From NCBI GenBank assembly GCA_951802195.1, contig OX637622.1, positions 186,001 to 250,000 of the forward strand: a DNA stretch of 64,000 bases. The letters are read 5' to 3'. The translations under genes were made by a program, and so were the position numbers. The DNA comes from Tausonia pullulans. Taxonomy: Eukaryota; Basidiomycota; Tremellomycetes; Cystofilobasidiales; Mrakiaceae. Positions 36,366 through 47,111 of the stretch are shown here, piece after piece; position 1 is the stretch's first letter; each line of letters starts with the position of its first letter. A model generated the notes under the pieces. That model saw only the letters and a program-made list of their open reading frames with translations. It had not been told where the DNA came from and ran no database searches.

Positions 36366-39300
36366 ATGCTACCTCTCTCAGCCCTCGCACCGCTCCTCCT
36401 GCTGGCGCCTTCGGCGCTGGCGTCCATCCTTGCCGTCGACTACGGCGCCGAGTGGACCAAGATCTCACTTGTCAAACCGGGCACGCCCTTTGATGTAGTC
36501 CTCAATAAGGACTCGAAGCGCAAAGTCCAATCAGTAGTCGGTTGGAAGAAGGACGAACGACTATTTGGCGGCGAGGCATCGGCCATCGTGAGTACCCCGA
36601 TCCACTTGAACCCTCGTTCCTGTCGTTGGCCCTTCAACCCACCTTGTTCAGTGACATGGCGCTGGTGTGCTTTCTTATCTGTTTCCGTACTGATAATACT
36701 GTCTCATTCTTTAGTCCGGCCGTTTCCCGCACGACACATACCCCTTCCTCAAGCCTCACCTCGGCCACCCCCTCTCGTCCGAGACGACGACGCTCTTCCC
36801 CTCAATCATCAAAGCCTCGGGCAACCTCTCGCGCTCGTCAGGCAAGGAGGAGTGGTCCGTCGAAGAGCTTGTTGGCATGCAATTCAGCTATGCCCGCGAC
36901 CTCGCCGAGACGCTCGCTGGAGAGGCTGTCCGGGACGCCATCGTCTCCGTCCCGGGGTGGTTTAGCCAGTCTGAGAGGCAGGCCGTCATGGATGCGCTCG
37001 AGATAGGAGGCCTTAGACCCGTTGGACTCGTCAACGACGGCACCGCTGGTGAGTAGCTTGACTTGCTCCAACGCAGGCTGTCATGCGTGCGCGGCGCGTC
37101 GAAATGCAAGATGAGCTGGCGTGGATAGCAGGGCGCGCTGACTGACCTGTCTGTCATTCACACCACTTTCAGTGATCATGAATTACGCCATGACCCGCCA
37201 GTTCCCGGAGAAGGAATATCACCTCGTTTACGACTCAGGGGCACTCTCGACCTCGGCCACGCTGCTTTCGCTCCATACATACCCTGCCGTCCCCCAGTCG
37301 GCACTCGTCTCTAAAAAGTCGAAGCTCAAGCCCAAGGCCGTTAACACGACCCATGTTGAGGTTATCGGCCTCGGGTGGGATCGCGAACTCGGCGGCTACA
37401 TGCTTGAACAAACGATCCGGGAGGCGCTCATCGAGGAGTTTGAGACCAAGGTTCTCAAAGGTGGCAAAATCCAGGGCGCTGAGAAGGAGAAGGCCCTGGC
37501 CAAGGTCGCGAAGGAGGCCATCAAGGTCAAGAACGTCCTGAGCGCCAATGCCGAAAGTTCTGTCAATGTGGGTGCTCTGCCTTTCTTGGCGCGCGCGTGA
37601 GGAGTGGCTTCTGACGCTGGCCCATTCGCCTTGCAGATCGAGTCTTTCTTCAACGACCTCGACTTCCGCTCGCGCTACACCCGCGAGCAGCTCGAGACGG
37701 CCTCAGCTCACCTCATTGGGCAGAAGCGCTTTGAGCAGCCGATTCATGACGCCCTGAAAATGGCTGGTCTCACAGTTGTGCGTCTTCCTCACACTCTCCT
37801 GCAATGCGGTGTGAAGCCAGCCTGACACTCGTTCCTCAGACCGACTTGAAGTCTCTCATCGTCTTTGGTGGCAATACCCGTGTCCCCTTCGTCCAGGCTG
37901 CCATCAAGGCTGCCGTTGGAGAGTCAGTCCTATATCTCCTGGACTGCCATTGACTTCAGTTCCTGAACAGCCTTTCCTCTTCCTTAGGAACAAGATCGCG
38001 CAGAATGTCAACACCGATGAGGCCGCCGTCCTCGGTTCGTCTCCGAAACATCACTGCCTCTCTCGCCTGGCACTGACGTGCACCTTTATTCCATTTTTTT
38101 TTGGTAGGCGCCGCCTTCTACGGCGCGACCCAGAGTCGGCAATTTAAGACTAAGGTCTTCAAGGTTACCGACCTCAACCCTTACGACATACAGACCTCCT
38201 ATGTCACCGAGAACAAAGGCATCAACGCCGCTGGTGATTCGCCTCTCTTTTCTTGCAGTCTTGACGCTTGTGCTAATCAGTCTCACTATAGCGGTTCGGA
38301 CGATCCACACCCTCCTCTTCCCCGTTGGCTCCAAGACGGGGATCAAGAAGACCATCAAGCTCAGGCGCAAGGCCGACTTTGACCTCACGTTCTCTTACAA
38401 GGGCGAAGATCTGTGAGTCATGGCTCTCTGTCTGAAATGGTTCAAAGTTGACTCTTCGGCTCACTCTCTCGCAGCCCCTTCTCTTCGAGCATCTTCAACG
38501 CCCGTCTCTCTGGACTTACCGACGCCCTCGCTAATCTCACCGAAGTTGAGAAGACGCTCAACCCGGACCCGACCGTTAAGGTGACCGTCCAGATCAGTCC
38601 TGTGACCGGTCTCGTCGAGGTTGTCGACGCTGCGCTCTCGATCGAGACGGTCAAAATCGAGGAGGAGGCGACGCTTGGCTCGAGGCTCAAGGGTTTCTTC
38701 AGCGGAAGCAAGGCTGACGGTGAGGAAGGCACAGAGGCCAAGGTTGAGGGCGAGGAGATCAAGGAGGAAGGGACCGCTGCTGCTCCATCGGCGTCGTCCA
38801 CAAAGAAGGAAGAGAAGAAGGCCGCTGAGGCAGCCGCCGAGAAGAAGGAGGAGAAGGTCGAGCGGCTCATCGAGCTCGAGGTCATTGTCTCGTACCCCGA
38901 AGACGCTGTCACACCGCTCTCCTCGGATGCCAAGAAAATATCGCGCTCTCGGTAAGTCTCAGTCTTCGTTTTACACTGTATGATCATCGCTCGGCCGGAC
39001 GATCTGACCTAGCTCTACCTCCAGCCTTGTCTCAATCGACGCCCTCGAGGAGTCCCGCCGGATCCGGGAGGAGGCCCTTAATCACCTCGAGAGCTACCTT
39101 TACCGGATCCGCGACCTAGTCGACCCGTACAACGAGGACTCTATCTTCTGGCAGTACTCGACCGAGGACGAGCGGGATCGGCTCCGGGAGGGCATGAGAG
39201 AAACGCTTGACTGGCTCTCGGAGGATGGTTGGGAGGCCCCAACGACGATGCTCAAGGAGCAGTCGGCTAAGCTTGAGTACGCGTCTCTCCTCGTCCGATC

Positions 39301-39983
39301 AAGCTGGTTGACGCCGCCTCAGGGATTGACGAATGTACATCTCGCTCTCGCCATTCTAGGAACATCGAGCGCCCGATCCAATTCCGCAACACCGAAGCTC
39401 AAAAGCGCAAGACGTCCATCGAGAAGTTCCAGCAGGCTCTCTTCGCAGGCCGCGCATGTTCGTTCCTCCTTCCTTCGTAGCGTGTCTCGCTCTGAGCTTA
39501 TTTCTCTGTCCCGTCCGACCTCCAGTCATGCAGTCGGCCCAGCAGAACGAGACCGCCGACCTGGAGGCCGGTTTGGCACCGAAGTACACTAAGGAGGAGC
39601 TCGAAGGCATCCAAACACACATGACGGATCTCGAGGGGTGGCTCGGCCCGCTCATGGAGCAGCAGCACCCCAAAAAGCAGAACGAGGACCCGATCCTCCT
39701 CACAAGGGACCTCGAGGAGAAGGGCGCCGTATTCCAGCAGAGGGTGCTCAACTTGCTGAGGCGCAAGACGCCGGAGAGGAAGAAACCGAAGAAGGAGAAG
39801 AAGGTGGAAACGGAGGCGGAAAGAGGGGACAGGCAGCCCGCCAGGGAGGGTGGCGAAACGGCTGCCAAAGAGGGGGAGGAAGTCCCCATCAAGAAGGCCG
39901 AGTCAGAACAGCCTCCGGCGAAGGAAGGGACGGAGGAGCAGACCCCGGAGTCTGAGCCGATGCGGCCGAAGGATGAGCTCTGA
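36366..39983 (+). CDS. LHS1: Lhs1/GRP170 (HYOU1-type) ER-lumen Hsp70
   Basis: About 930 residues in twelve or so exons. A signal peptide (MLPLSALAPLLLLAPSALA) leads into the ATPase domain: ILAVDYGAEWTKISLVKPG, DAIVSVPGWFSQSERQAVMD, GLRPVGLVNDGTA, LIVFGGNTRVPFVQ and NTDEAAVLGAAFYGA. The substrate domain follows with an acidic, Lys/Glu-rich insert at about 38700-38850, then a helical lid (LDWLSEDGWEAPTTMLKEQ). A charged tail ends RPKDEL, a perfect ER retrieval signal, with the stop at 39981-39983. The Hsp110/170 layout and long lid separate it from Kar2/BiP. Known role: nucleotide exchange for Kar2 and holding of unfolded proteins in the ER. Confidence 0.9.
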
Positions 39984-40223
39984 AGTGGGCTCGCTCTTGA
40001 TACGAAACCCCCTGTTCTGCTCTAAGATCTGGATGTTCCAGCCAGATTCGCGAGACCCAAAATCCAGTCGCTGGCATCGCAATCTCGAACAAATGGGAGT
40101 AAATTAGATCTGATAGCGTAGTAAGTAGCATTTCTAAAGCAAACGCAATGAGGAAAGAGATCGAGGATGTACTGCGTGCAATGACGAATAACGGCACCAT
40201 CGATAAAACGATAAAACGTAAGT

Positions 40224-40310
40224 TACTGGTGCCGGGAATTGAACCCGGGCCTAGTGCATGCTGCAGATTTGCATGGCAAGCATCAATGATAGCCACTTCA
40301 CCACACCATT
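40224..40310 (-). tRNA. tRNA-Gly(GCC) copy 2, probably decaying
   Basis: Same 87-nt unit as 90-176, including the intron. It carries one acceptor mismatch (A-G) and one anticodon-stem mismatch (A-C), where copy 1 pairs well. There is no strong T run directly after it. It may be a pseudogene. Confidence 0.6.
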
Positions 40311-40377
40311 GCCCACATCTCAGGCGTGGGTGCCTCAGACCGATTCACAGCCGCCAGCCACAGCTATCCACATCTGT
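40311..40377 (-). repeat. Conserved 5' flank of tRNA-Gly(GCC) copy 2
   Basis: Matches the reverse complement of about 26-89 almost base for base, which shows that flank and tRNA moved together. Confidence 0.8.
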
Positions 40378-40380
40378 CAC

Positions 40381-40455
40381 GTCTCATAGGGTTACCTCGT
40401 TCATAGGGTTACCTCGTTCTCCACGTATAACTCATGACTTAAATACAAAAAAAAC
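40381..40455 (+). mobile_element. Older LINE tail interrupted by the coding LINE
   Basis: Contains the tail signature, with CATAGGGTTACCTCGTT present twice in tandem, followed by CTCATGACTTAAATAC and an A run. Its last part reappears at 42592-42609, on the far side of the coding LINE. It starts about 70 bases upstream of tRNA-Gly(GCC) copy 2 and points away. Confidence 0.8.
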
Positions 40456-40461
40456 TCAAAT

Positions 40462-42358
40462 GTCGCACGACTTTGTTGGCCCCTGCCTCCGCCACATGGG
40501 GTTCGGTCCGCGCGCCGCTGCGTGGATCACCTCAACGATGACCTCTCAGACTGCTCGGCTCATGATCAACGGATGGATGGGCCAAGCCATCGACATCCGG
40601 TCTGGTGTCCGCCAGGGCGATCCCGCGGCACCGACGATCTTCGCCCTCCTTCTGGAGCCGCTGGCATGCATGCTCCGCCATCGCCTCCCACCAGCCTATC
40701 CGCCCCCTCTACATGAGCGGAAGGTCCTTCTCTTTGCAGACGATCTAAGTATCCGGTGTCGGACCTGGTCGGAGGTCGATGAGGCGACGGTCTGCCTCCG
40801 AGAGTACGAGAAAGCCGCAGCAAGCAAGCTGAACTACCAGAAATCACTCCTCTATCCTCTAGGGTCAGGCCGGACGGATGCGCCTATGAGGTACCACGAA
40901 TGGCGCGTCCAAACGCTTTCATTCGACTTCCTCGGCGTTCCATGCGGTCGCACGGTCAACGGTCCTGCTTGCTGGCGAGATGTCATCGGCAAACTGAAGG
41001 CTCGACTCGCGCGCATCCCGCTGCACGACCTCCCTCTCCTTGCGCGATGCAACGTCATCAACCAGTACATCTACTCGAAGATCATCTACCTGGACCGCTT
41101 CCTGCCGTGCCCAGACGATATCCTGGAAGACCTCGAGGCAACGGCCTACAAGTCCCTCTACCGATCGAAACACCACGACGTCAGCAGGGAGCGTCTGGAA
41201 ACCCCTCGAGACCTCGGCGGCTTCGGCTTCACGCCACTCCGATTCCGGCTCATCAAAGCGCGCGCCCAGTGGGCTGGCGATGTGCTCTTCAGACCGGAGC
41301 TTCCCGCATCGATCCGTATTCACAAGCGGATCATCCATACCATGAGCCTCGACCCAGGGGCTTATAGAATGCTGACTCGCACCATCTTCAGGGATGGAGA
41401 GTTCATCAGTGGACCTCGGCCCGCCAATTTCAGCTGGCTAGGCGTATTCCTTTCCCCAGTGGAAGGTCAATGGTTCTTCCCAGCCGTCTGGTGGAATGCC
41501 ATCCCAAGGCTCCGAAGAGCTCTCCCTGCACGATGGCAGGCTTACCTGCGGGCATGGTTCGAAGAAATCAGCTTTGACATGAGCTATTGGAATCAAGACC
41601 GCTGGAGGAACGCTGTCCACTGGATGTCTACGTTCGGTACAGATAGCCAGTTGCGGCTGGGTGTCCACCCTATCCACACAAACCTCGGCCGGCTGAACGC
41701 CCCTCGTGAACCCCACGGCGCACACAGTCGCACTCTAGCCAACCGCGACCTCATCATCCCAAAGGGGTGGCAAGACCACTTTCCGGCGCTTACCAAGATC
41801 GATTGGAAGCGTCAGTGGTGCCTGCTGAAGGCCGTGTCCCGAGCGTCGCCCGAAGACGTCGACTTGGCCCATCGCTTCTCGCTGTACAGTCTCCACCCAG
41901 GAAAGCATACTGTTGCGCCATTCCTCGCCGACGGAACCGCTACGCCGCACAACAGGTCCAAGCGATGTGCGCTGTGCCTGACGGCCCCCGTCGAGTCCTT
42001 CTTCCACCTTTTCGACGAGCCGTGTCTCGTCGTGCGCGCTATCTGGTCGGCTGCGGCAGCGCGTGCCTCTCCTTCACCCCCCTCCCATCCTCCCTCCCTC
42101 CAGACGCTTGTCTGCCCGACACCGTCGCCGCCGAGGGCGGCCTTCCTCTTCCACTGCATCTTTGTTGCCCGGACATGGCGATTCGTCCGGAGGCGGAGGT
42201 ACAGCAAGATCGCAGCCCTCGATCCTGTCAAGGACGAGGAGATCCGCAAGATCGCGTCTACGATCCGGCAGACACACTGGCAGTCGAGCATGAGGTGGAT
42301 GGCTGGCAGTGGCCAGATGGCTGGTACTGCTGTCGGTGCCGCCATCGATCCCGGGTGA
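40462..42358 (+). CDS. LINE ORF2 fragment: reverse transcriptase palm, thumb and C-terminal Cys/His motif
   Basis: Open for about 630 codons with no stop, but it lacks its natural start. It begins within the RT fingers/palm. RSGVRQGDPAAPTIFALLLE is RT motif 4 and LLFADDLSIRC is the catalytic motif 5 with FADD. FDFLGVPCGR follows, the region of motif 7. The C-terminal Cys/His cluster CALCL...FFHLFDEPC is of the CCHC kind found after RT in Tad/R1/I-type LINEs. The stop follows AAIDPG at 42356-42358. The open frame extends 5' to 40148 through the older tail and tRNA, but that part is not element protein. Confidence 0.85.
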
Positions 42359-42591
42359 AAAGCAGGTCATGGGTGGGGAAGTATGGCTGGTGGTACATCG
42401 CCAATGCTTGGTGTATCTGGTCATCTTAATATCTTACCTTTTCTAATGGGCCTATGTCCATAACCCATCTTTTGTTTTCCTTCCATCCCTACTTTCACTT
42501 TCGCTTTCCTTCTATCTAGCTACGAATCATCATCTCTCATAGGGTTACCTCGTTCTCTACGTATAACTCATGACTTAAATACAAAAAAAAA
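40462..42591 (+). mobile_element. 5'-truncated LINE (non-LTR retrotransposon) with RT reading frame and complete 3' end
   Basis: The insertion runs from inside the reverse transcriptase to an A run. TCAAAT precedes it (40456-40461) and follows it (42592-42597), a 6-bp target-site duplication. The 3' UTR (42359-42580) is the reference for all other tails in the window. The endonuclease and any ORF1 are missing, so this copy cannot move by itself. The frame is open from end to end, so it is young compared with the relics at 17840-18870 and 43628-44655. Confidence 0.9.
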
Positions 42592-42609
42592 TCAAATACA
42601 AAAAAAAAT

Positions 42610-42875
42610 CTACTCCACCCCACCATCCAGCCCATCATCCATGGCTCAGACACGAATGGGTCCGCGTGTTTCCTTGGCTTGGGAATCGCACATCGCACCG
42701 GTTTGGTCCAAAGACGCTGCCGGTAGTGCTGCTAGCTGGTAGTGCTGCTGGCAGTGGTCCCGCCGTCTGCGATGTCATTTATCGCTCACGATCCTCATCG
42801 ATCTCTGCCTCTCGCACGCCAGGCCCAGCGGCAAGTGCTGGCTCATCGGAGACTCGGCACGGGCGACCTTCAGCA
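42610..42875. other. Gene-free spacer after the LINE
   Basis: Nothing recognisable. Confidence 0.4.
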
Positions 42876-43060
42876 ATCCTACGTACCCGGGTAGGAGTCA
42901 TAGAAGGGCTGAAGCGGCGGGCAAGAGGCGCGGGCCGTCGGAACTGCGCGAATGGCGGCTGGAAATGGACACACAACAACGGACGGATGTGTCGTATAGT
43001 GGTTATTATTCAAGATTTCCATTCTTGAGACAGGTGTTCGATTCACCTCACATTCAGCCT
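42876..43060 (+). repeat. Left arm of an inverted duplication carrying tRNA-Gly(TCC)
   Basis: About 185 bases match the reverse complement of 43445-43629 with only a few differences, and the tRNA bodies are identical. The outer end holds the palindrome-like TACGTACCCGGGTA. Confidence 0.9.
42985..43056 (+). tRNA. tRNA-Gly(TCC), copy 2
   Basis: Same cloverleaf and sequence as 21690-21761: acceptor GGATGTG/CACATTC, loop TTTCCAT, T loop TTCGATT, discriminator A. Confidence 0.85.
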
Positions 43061-43444
43061 TTTGTCTCTCGACGCCGCCGTCCGCATCTACACAGATGAG
43101 TGTTGTAGGGACCTGCACCTGTGTTGTCAGCGGTGACCAGCATCGACCAGGTCTTCGCTCGCGCGCACGCTCGCTCTGGAACTTTTTGTGTGAGGCGGCG
43201 GAGATAGCTGCTTGAGACAAATGCAGGGAGGAGGTTTCTGCGAGAGCGATATGTCAGGATTGGCCGAAGGGTAGGATGGCTGGCGGGTTGGACGTCGAGT
43301 ACAAAGACAAGGTCGGAAGCGCCGGAGTGCAGGCGTGGCTTGGACGCGGCTAGGCGTAGAGCGGAGATGGCGAGGCCTGAGATCTGGACAAGAACGATCC
43401 AAAAGGGTCAGTCACCTCATCAGGGCAAAGCCTGGGAGATGAAA
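43061..43444. other. Spacer between the two tRNA-Gly(TCC) arms
   Basis: About 380 bases with only short frames; no gene recognised. Confidence 0.45.
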
Positions 43445-43629
43445 AGGCTTGAATGTGAGGTGAATCGAACACCTGTCTCAAGAATGGAAATCTTGAATAA
43501 TAACCACTATACGACACATCCGTCCGTTGTTGTGTGTCCATTTCCAGCCGCCATCCACGCAGTTCCGACAGCCCACGCCTCTTGCCCGCCGCTTCAGCCC
43601 TTCTATGACTCCTACCCGGGTACGTAGAA
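43445..43629 (-). repeat. Right arm of the inverted tRNA-Gly(TCC) duplication
   Basis: Reverse complement of 42876-43060. It stops where LINE-related sequence begins. Confidence 0.9.
43450..43521 (-). tRNA. tRNA-Gly(TCC), copy 3
   Basis: Identical body to the two other copies, on the minus strand. Confidence 0.85.
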
Positions 43630-44655
43630 TTGCTGCTGTCTTTGACCACACCTCGAACCAGTCAGCACAAGCGAGTATGTCATGACTTAAATACAAAAAA
43701 AAAAAAAGTATGCCGTCAAGCAGCGACTCAAGATCGTCCGCCAGGCCCACACCGCCAACGCCTTCTCCCCGGCCCGGAGGCCGAATCGGTCTCCTTCATC
43801 CACGACATCTTCATCACCGCCCACTCCTTCCTTACCGCTGTCTATGGGCCCAAACCGACACGAGCAAATCAACAATCCAAGGTTCTGGACTACGTCACTA
43901 GCAATCTTGATCTGCCTCAGAGCCAGGACCTTGACCGTCCCTTCGACCTCGACGAGCGCAAGCTCGCAGCTTTCAGATCGAACTGTAACAAAACGCGCGG
44001 AAGAGATGGGACCCCGATTGAGTTCCACTAGGGCGAACAGGAGTATGACGGGTCCGATCCTTCTCCACTTGCTGAGTAGTACGACTGGCGTATCCAGACT
44101 GAGCCATTCAAGTTTCTTGGCGTCTTGTACGGGTGTGATGTTAACCCAGATCGCGTCTGGACCGACGCCATCAAGACCCAGAAAACACGGTTGACTCTGT
44201 TCCGTTTTGCAAGCTCTGTCTCGCTACTCCGGCCGAGTCCTTCTTCGATCTCTTCGATCTCTTCGACGAGCCCTGTCCTGTAGTGCATAGCCCGCCGCGC
44301 CTATCTCCACTTGATCACGGCTGTTTTACCTGTTAGTTGGGGGTGATTGGATGGACAGAACACAAACAAAGGCGATGGCGGCGATGGCTGTGGGCCAAAG
44401 GGAATTGGGGAGGGGATAACGGACGGTCGTCTGAATGGTCGGCGTGCGATTTTGGGTCTTCTAGTCTTCCCTCCTCCTCCTGCCCTTCGCTCCCTACCCA
44501 TGGACATTCTTCCCCTCATCCTTCTCTGTATGGTTTCCTCTCCTCCCTCCCTTCTTCCCCCCTCCATGGCTAGATTATCTCTTCCCTTCCTCTCTCGCAG
44601 TTTCTCATACGGTCATGGCTACGCTTGATGCATGACTTGAATATCTAAAAGGTTG
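43628..44655 (+). mobile_element. Decayed LINE relic with internal deletions
   Basis: Pieces of the LINE in order. A basic stretch (YAVKQRLKIVRQAHTANA) and LDERKLAAFRSNC lie in the region expected upstream of the RT. Next is YDWRIQTEPFKFLGVLYG, which aligns with HEWRVQTLSFDFLGVPCG of the coding copy. AESFFDLFDLFDEPC equals the C-terminal Cys/His end. The tail at about 44590-44650 includes GCATGACTTGAATATC. The catalytic RT core is deleted. It starts about 106 bases upstream of tRNA-Gly(TCC) copy 3 and points away from it. Confidence 0.75.
43680..43707 (+). mobile_element. 28-bp LINE tail insertion inside the relic
   Basis: Only TCATGACTTAAATAC plus 13 A is present. GTATG lies directly before (43675-43679) and after (43708-43712). 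This is the smallest copy seen: a nearly abortive target-primed insertion. Confidence 0.75.
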
Positions 44656-45114
44656 AAAAGTCGAGAACGGCGTGCTCGCCACCGCGCGTTACAATGGTCG
44701 GCGCGCGCCGGAGAGGAGTTCGCTTCGCGAAGCTCGAAGACAGGCAGAAATTAGACCACGATCAGCGAATTGGCCCATAAAGTGTAGGCGGGAGATGGGA
44801 GATTATAACTAGGAAGAGACAGCATGGAGGCCAGCCAGTTCACGTGCCTTCCCCCTTGCGCTCCTGCCTCTGCCTTCTCTTACCCTGCTTCGCGCGACAA
44901 CGACAACTGCCAAACCTCGACCTCGACCGCGACCCTTGCCCTCGTACATTCCGCCCAGCTTGTAAGCCGCCGCTCACTCACCATGGTGAAGAAATGCTAG
45001 CAATGTGCATAGACGAGCACTCACTGATCAGAAAGCTGACTTCTCGCCCTGCACTTCCGTTCTCGTTTCTTCCTTCGACGGGATCTGCTCGGCGCCAGGT
45101 GCACGCTCTCAACA
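44656..45114. promoter_or_regulatory. Upstream region of the eIF2B beta gene
   Basis: Becomes CT-rich from about 44845. Short frames only. A non-coding first exon is possible. Confidence 0.4.
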
Positions 45115-47111
45115 TGTCGGCGCTCAACTACAAGACGCTCAAGGCCATCGAGGAACTCAAGGACAAGCTTCGGCGGAGGTCAGTCCGATCACCTTGTCAT
45201 CTAGTTCTGGTCCTCTTGCTCGCCCGCGCTGGTGACAGGCGCTTTCGCGTCAATGCGCAACTTCCTGGTTATCAACACGCCACTCCTGCTTTAGTCCACA
45301 GTCATATCAGCCCTGCGTTCCCCTCAGGCTTTAGAAGCTAGCGTTCTCCGAGAGTGGAGAAGGGCTCCTCTTGCCGGGGCCGTTCGGGTGGGGGCGAGCA
45401 AGGCTGGCTGGCAGAAGGCCTACAAGTACTGCGAAAGCAAAGCTCTCTAGAGCTGGGTGGCTGCCCCTCTAGCCTGTCATTGTCCCTATCCCATCGATGA
45501 ATGTTCCTGGCGGTTGCGGAGAGGACTGGTTATTGCTGGGCTGACAGGAATTGGGCGGTGCGTCGCGTTGCACGCTGCCGTTAGCGCGTCCGCTCTTGTT
45601 CGCCTCGCGCTTGCTGTTTCGACGGTTCTCCTTCAGGAACCGATATCTCGAGTCCAGCTCTGACCTCAGCCTCTCATCCCATCATTTCCTTTAGGCAGAT
45701 CGCGGGTTCTCATGCCGTCGCTCTCGCCACGGCCCAGCTTCTCAACCTCGTTGTTCAGAATGCGCGGTTCGCCTCGATTCACGAGCTCATCGTCATCGTC
45801 AAGGGTGTCGGGCGGGAGCTCAATCTCGCTCAGCCCCGAGGTATGTCCCAACCGCTCATCAATGTCTGGGCAAGGTGAGATACGCCTATTGACGGTTGCG
45901 GCCTCTCTCTTCGCGCGCGCCTTCACTCAGAGTTCTCATCCGGCAATATCGTCCGAAAGATCCTCCGTCTCATCCGGGAGGAATACGCTGGCTGGTTGAA
46001 GGAGCTCTCCTCGTCAAATCCGACGTCGTCGGTCCTCGCCTCGTCTTTGTCATCCCAGTCTCTTCTCAACCCCTCGCTCTCGCTTTCCACTTTCCTTGTC
46101 AACGGAGGCACCTCCCGTTCCCGCATCCCCGCCGGCATTGTTGGTGCCGTGGGATCAGGCACCGCCTCGCTGGCGCCCACGCCCGCACCGACAGACCGGA
46201 CCGAGTACGACTGGGACGACCGGGCCAAGGTCAAGGTTGATGCAATCAAGCCAATCCTCATTGCCGCCATCAAGGAGGTTGAGGATGAGCTCGAGGGTGT
46301 TGTCGAGTCGGTCGCCAAGGGCGCTGGTTCTCACATTCACTCGACGTGAGTCGGCCCAGGCTTGCGCACTACAATGTAGTTCCGAAATTGACCGTCTCAC
46401 AGCGAAATCATTATGACCCTCGGCTACTCGCGAACGATCGAGGCTTTTCTCAAGGCGGCTGGCAAGAACCGCAAGTTCACCGTCATCATCGCCGAGACAT
46501 CTCCTTCGTGCGTGGAGCCGTCATGCCTTCTCGCTGCTTTCTGATGCTGACGTTGTGATCGCTTCCTTCCAGTCTCTCCGGTCACCTTCTCGCCCGGTCG
46601 CTCTCCTCCCACACCCCGCCCATCCCAACGCTCCTCATCCCCGACTCAAACATCTTTGCCTTCATTCCCCGATGCACTAAGCTCCTTCTCCCCTGCTCCG
46701 CCATTCTCTCCACCGGCGGCATCTTTTCCCCTTCCGGCTCTCTGCTAGCCGCCCGGGCCGCCAAGGCCCACTCTGTTCAGGTCGTTGTCTGCACGGGCCA
46801 GTACAAGCTCACCCCGAGCTGGAACAGCTACAAGGAGTATGGTGCGGCAGACTTTGGAGACCCCAAGGAGGTCCTTGGCTTTGGGGAGGGAGGCAAAAAG
46901 GGCGAAACTGAGGTCCTCAATCCGAGGAGCGATTATGTTGAGCCTGAGCTCCTCGACGTCTTTCTGACAGACCAGTGAGTTGTTCGATTGGTCCTGCATT
47001 GTCCCTTCCAGCAATCGACTGACCCTGGGGCTTTGAAGCGGTGACCATGCGCCTTCGTACATTTACCGGCTCATTAAGGAGTCGTACAGCGACGAGGACC
47101 AGGACCTATGA
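45115..47111 (+). CDS. GCD7: eIF2B beta subunit (GCD7)
   Basis: Six exons, about 400 residues. Exon 1 gives [19 protein letters not shown]. After a 516-nt intron (45179-45694) come [40 protein letters not shown] and [20 protein letters not shown]. Next are [19 protein letters not shown] and [11 protein letters not shown], then [37 protein letters not shown] and [12 protein letters not shown]. The final exon is [20 protein letters not shown], with the stop at 47109-47111. This is the eIF2B alpha/beta/delta fold, and the order and size fit beta. Known role: regulatory subcomplex of the eIF2 guanine nucleotide exchange factor. The start is the ATG nearest the first clear homology; a short upstream extension is possible. 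Confidence 0.85.

Noticed and set aside
40148-40461. 5' part of the 736-codon open frame containing the RT
   Set aside because: This part is the antisense of tRNA-Gly, its flank and an older LINE tail. It is open by chance and is not element protein.
45480-45560. Weak C/D-like boxes in the long eIF2B beta intron
   Set aside because: The C box does not match TGATGA and no terminal stem is seen.
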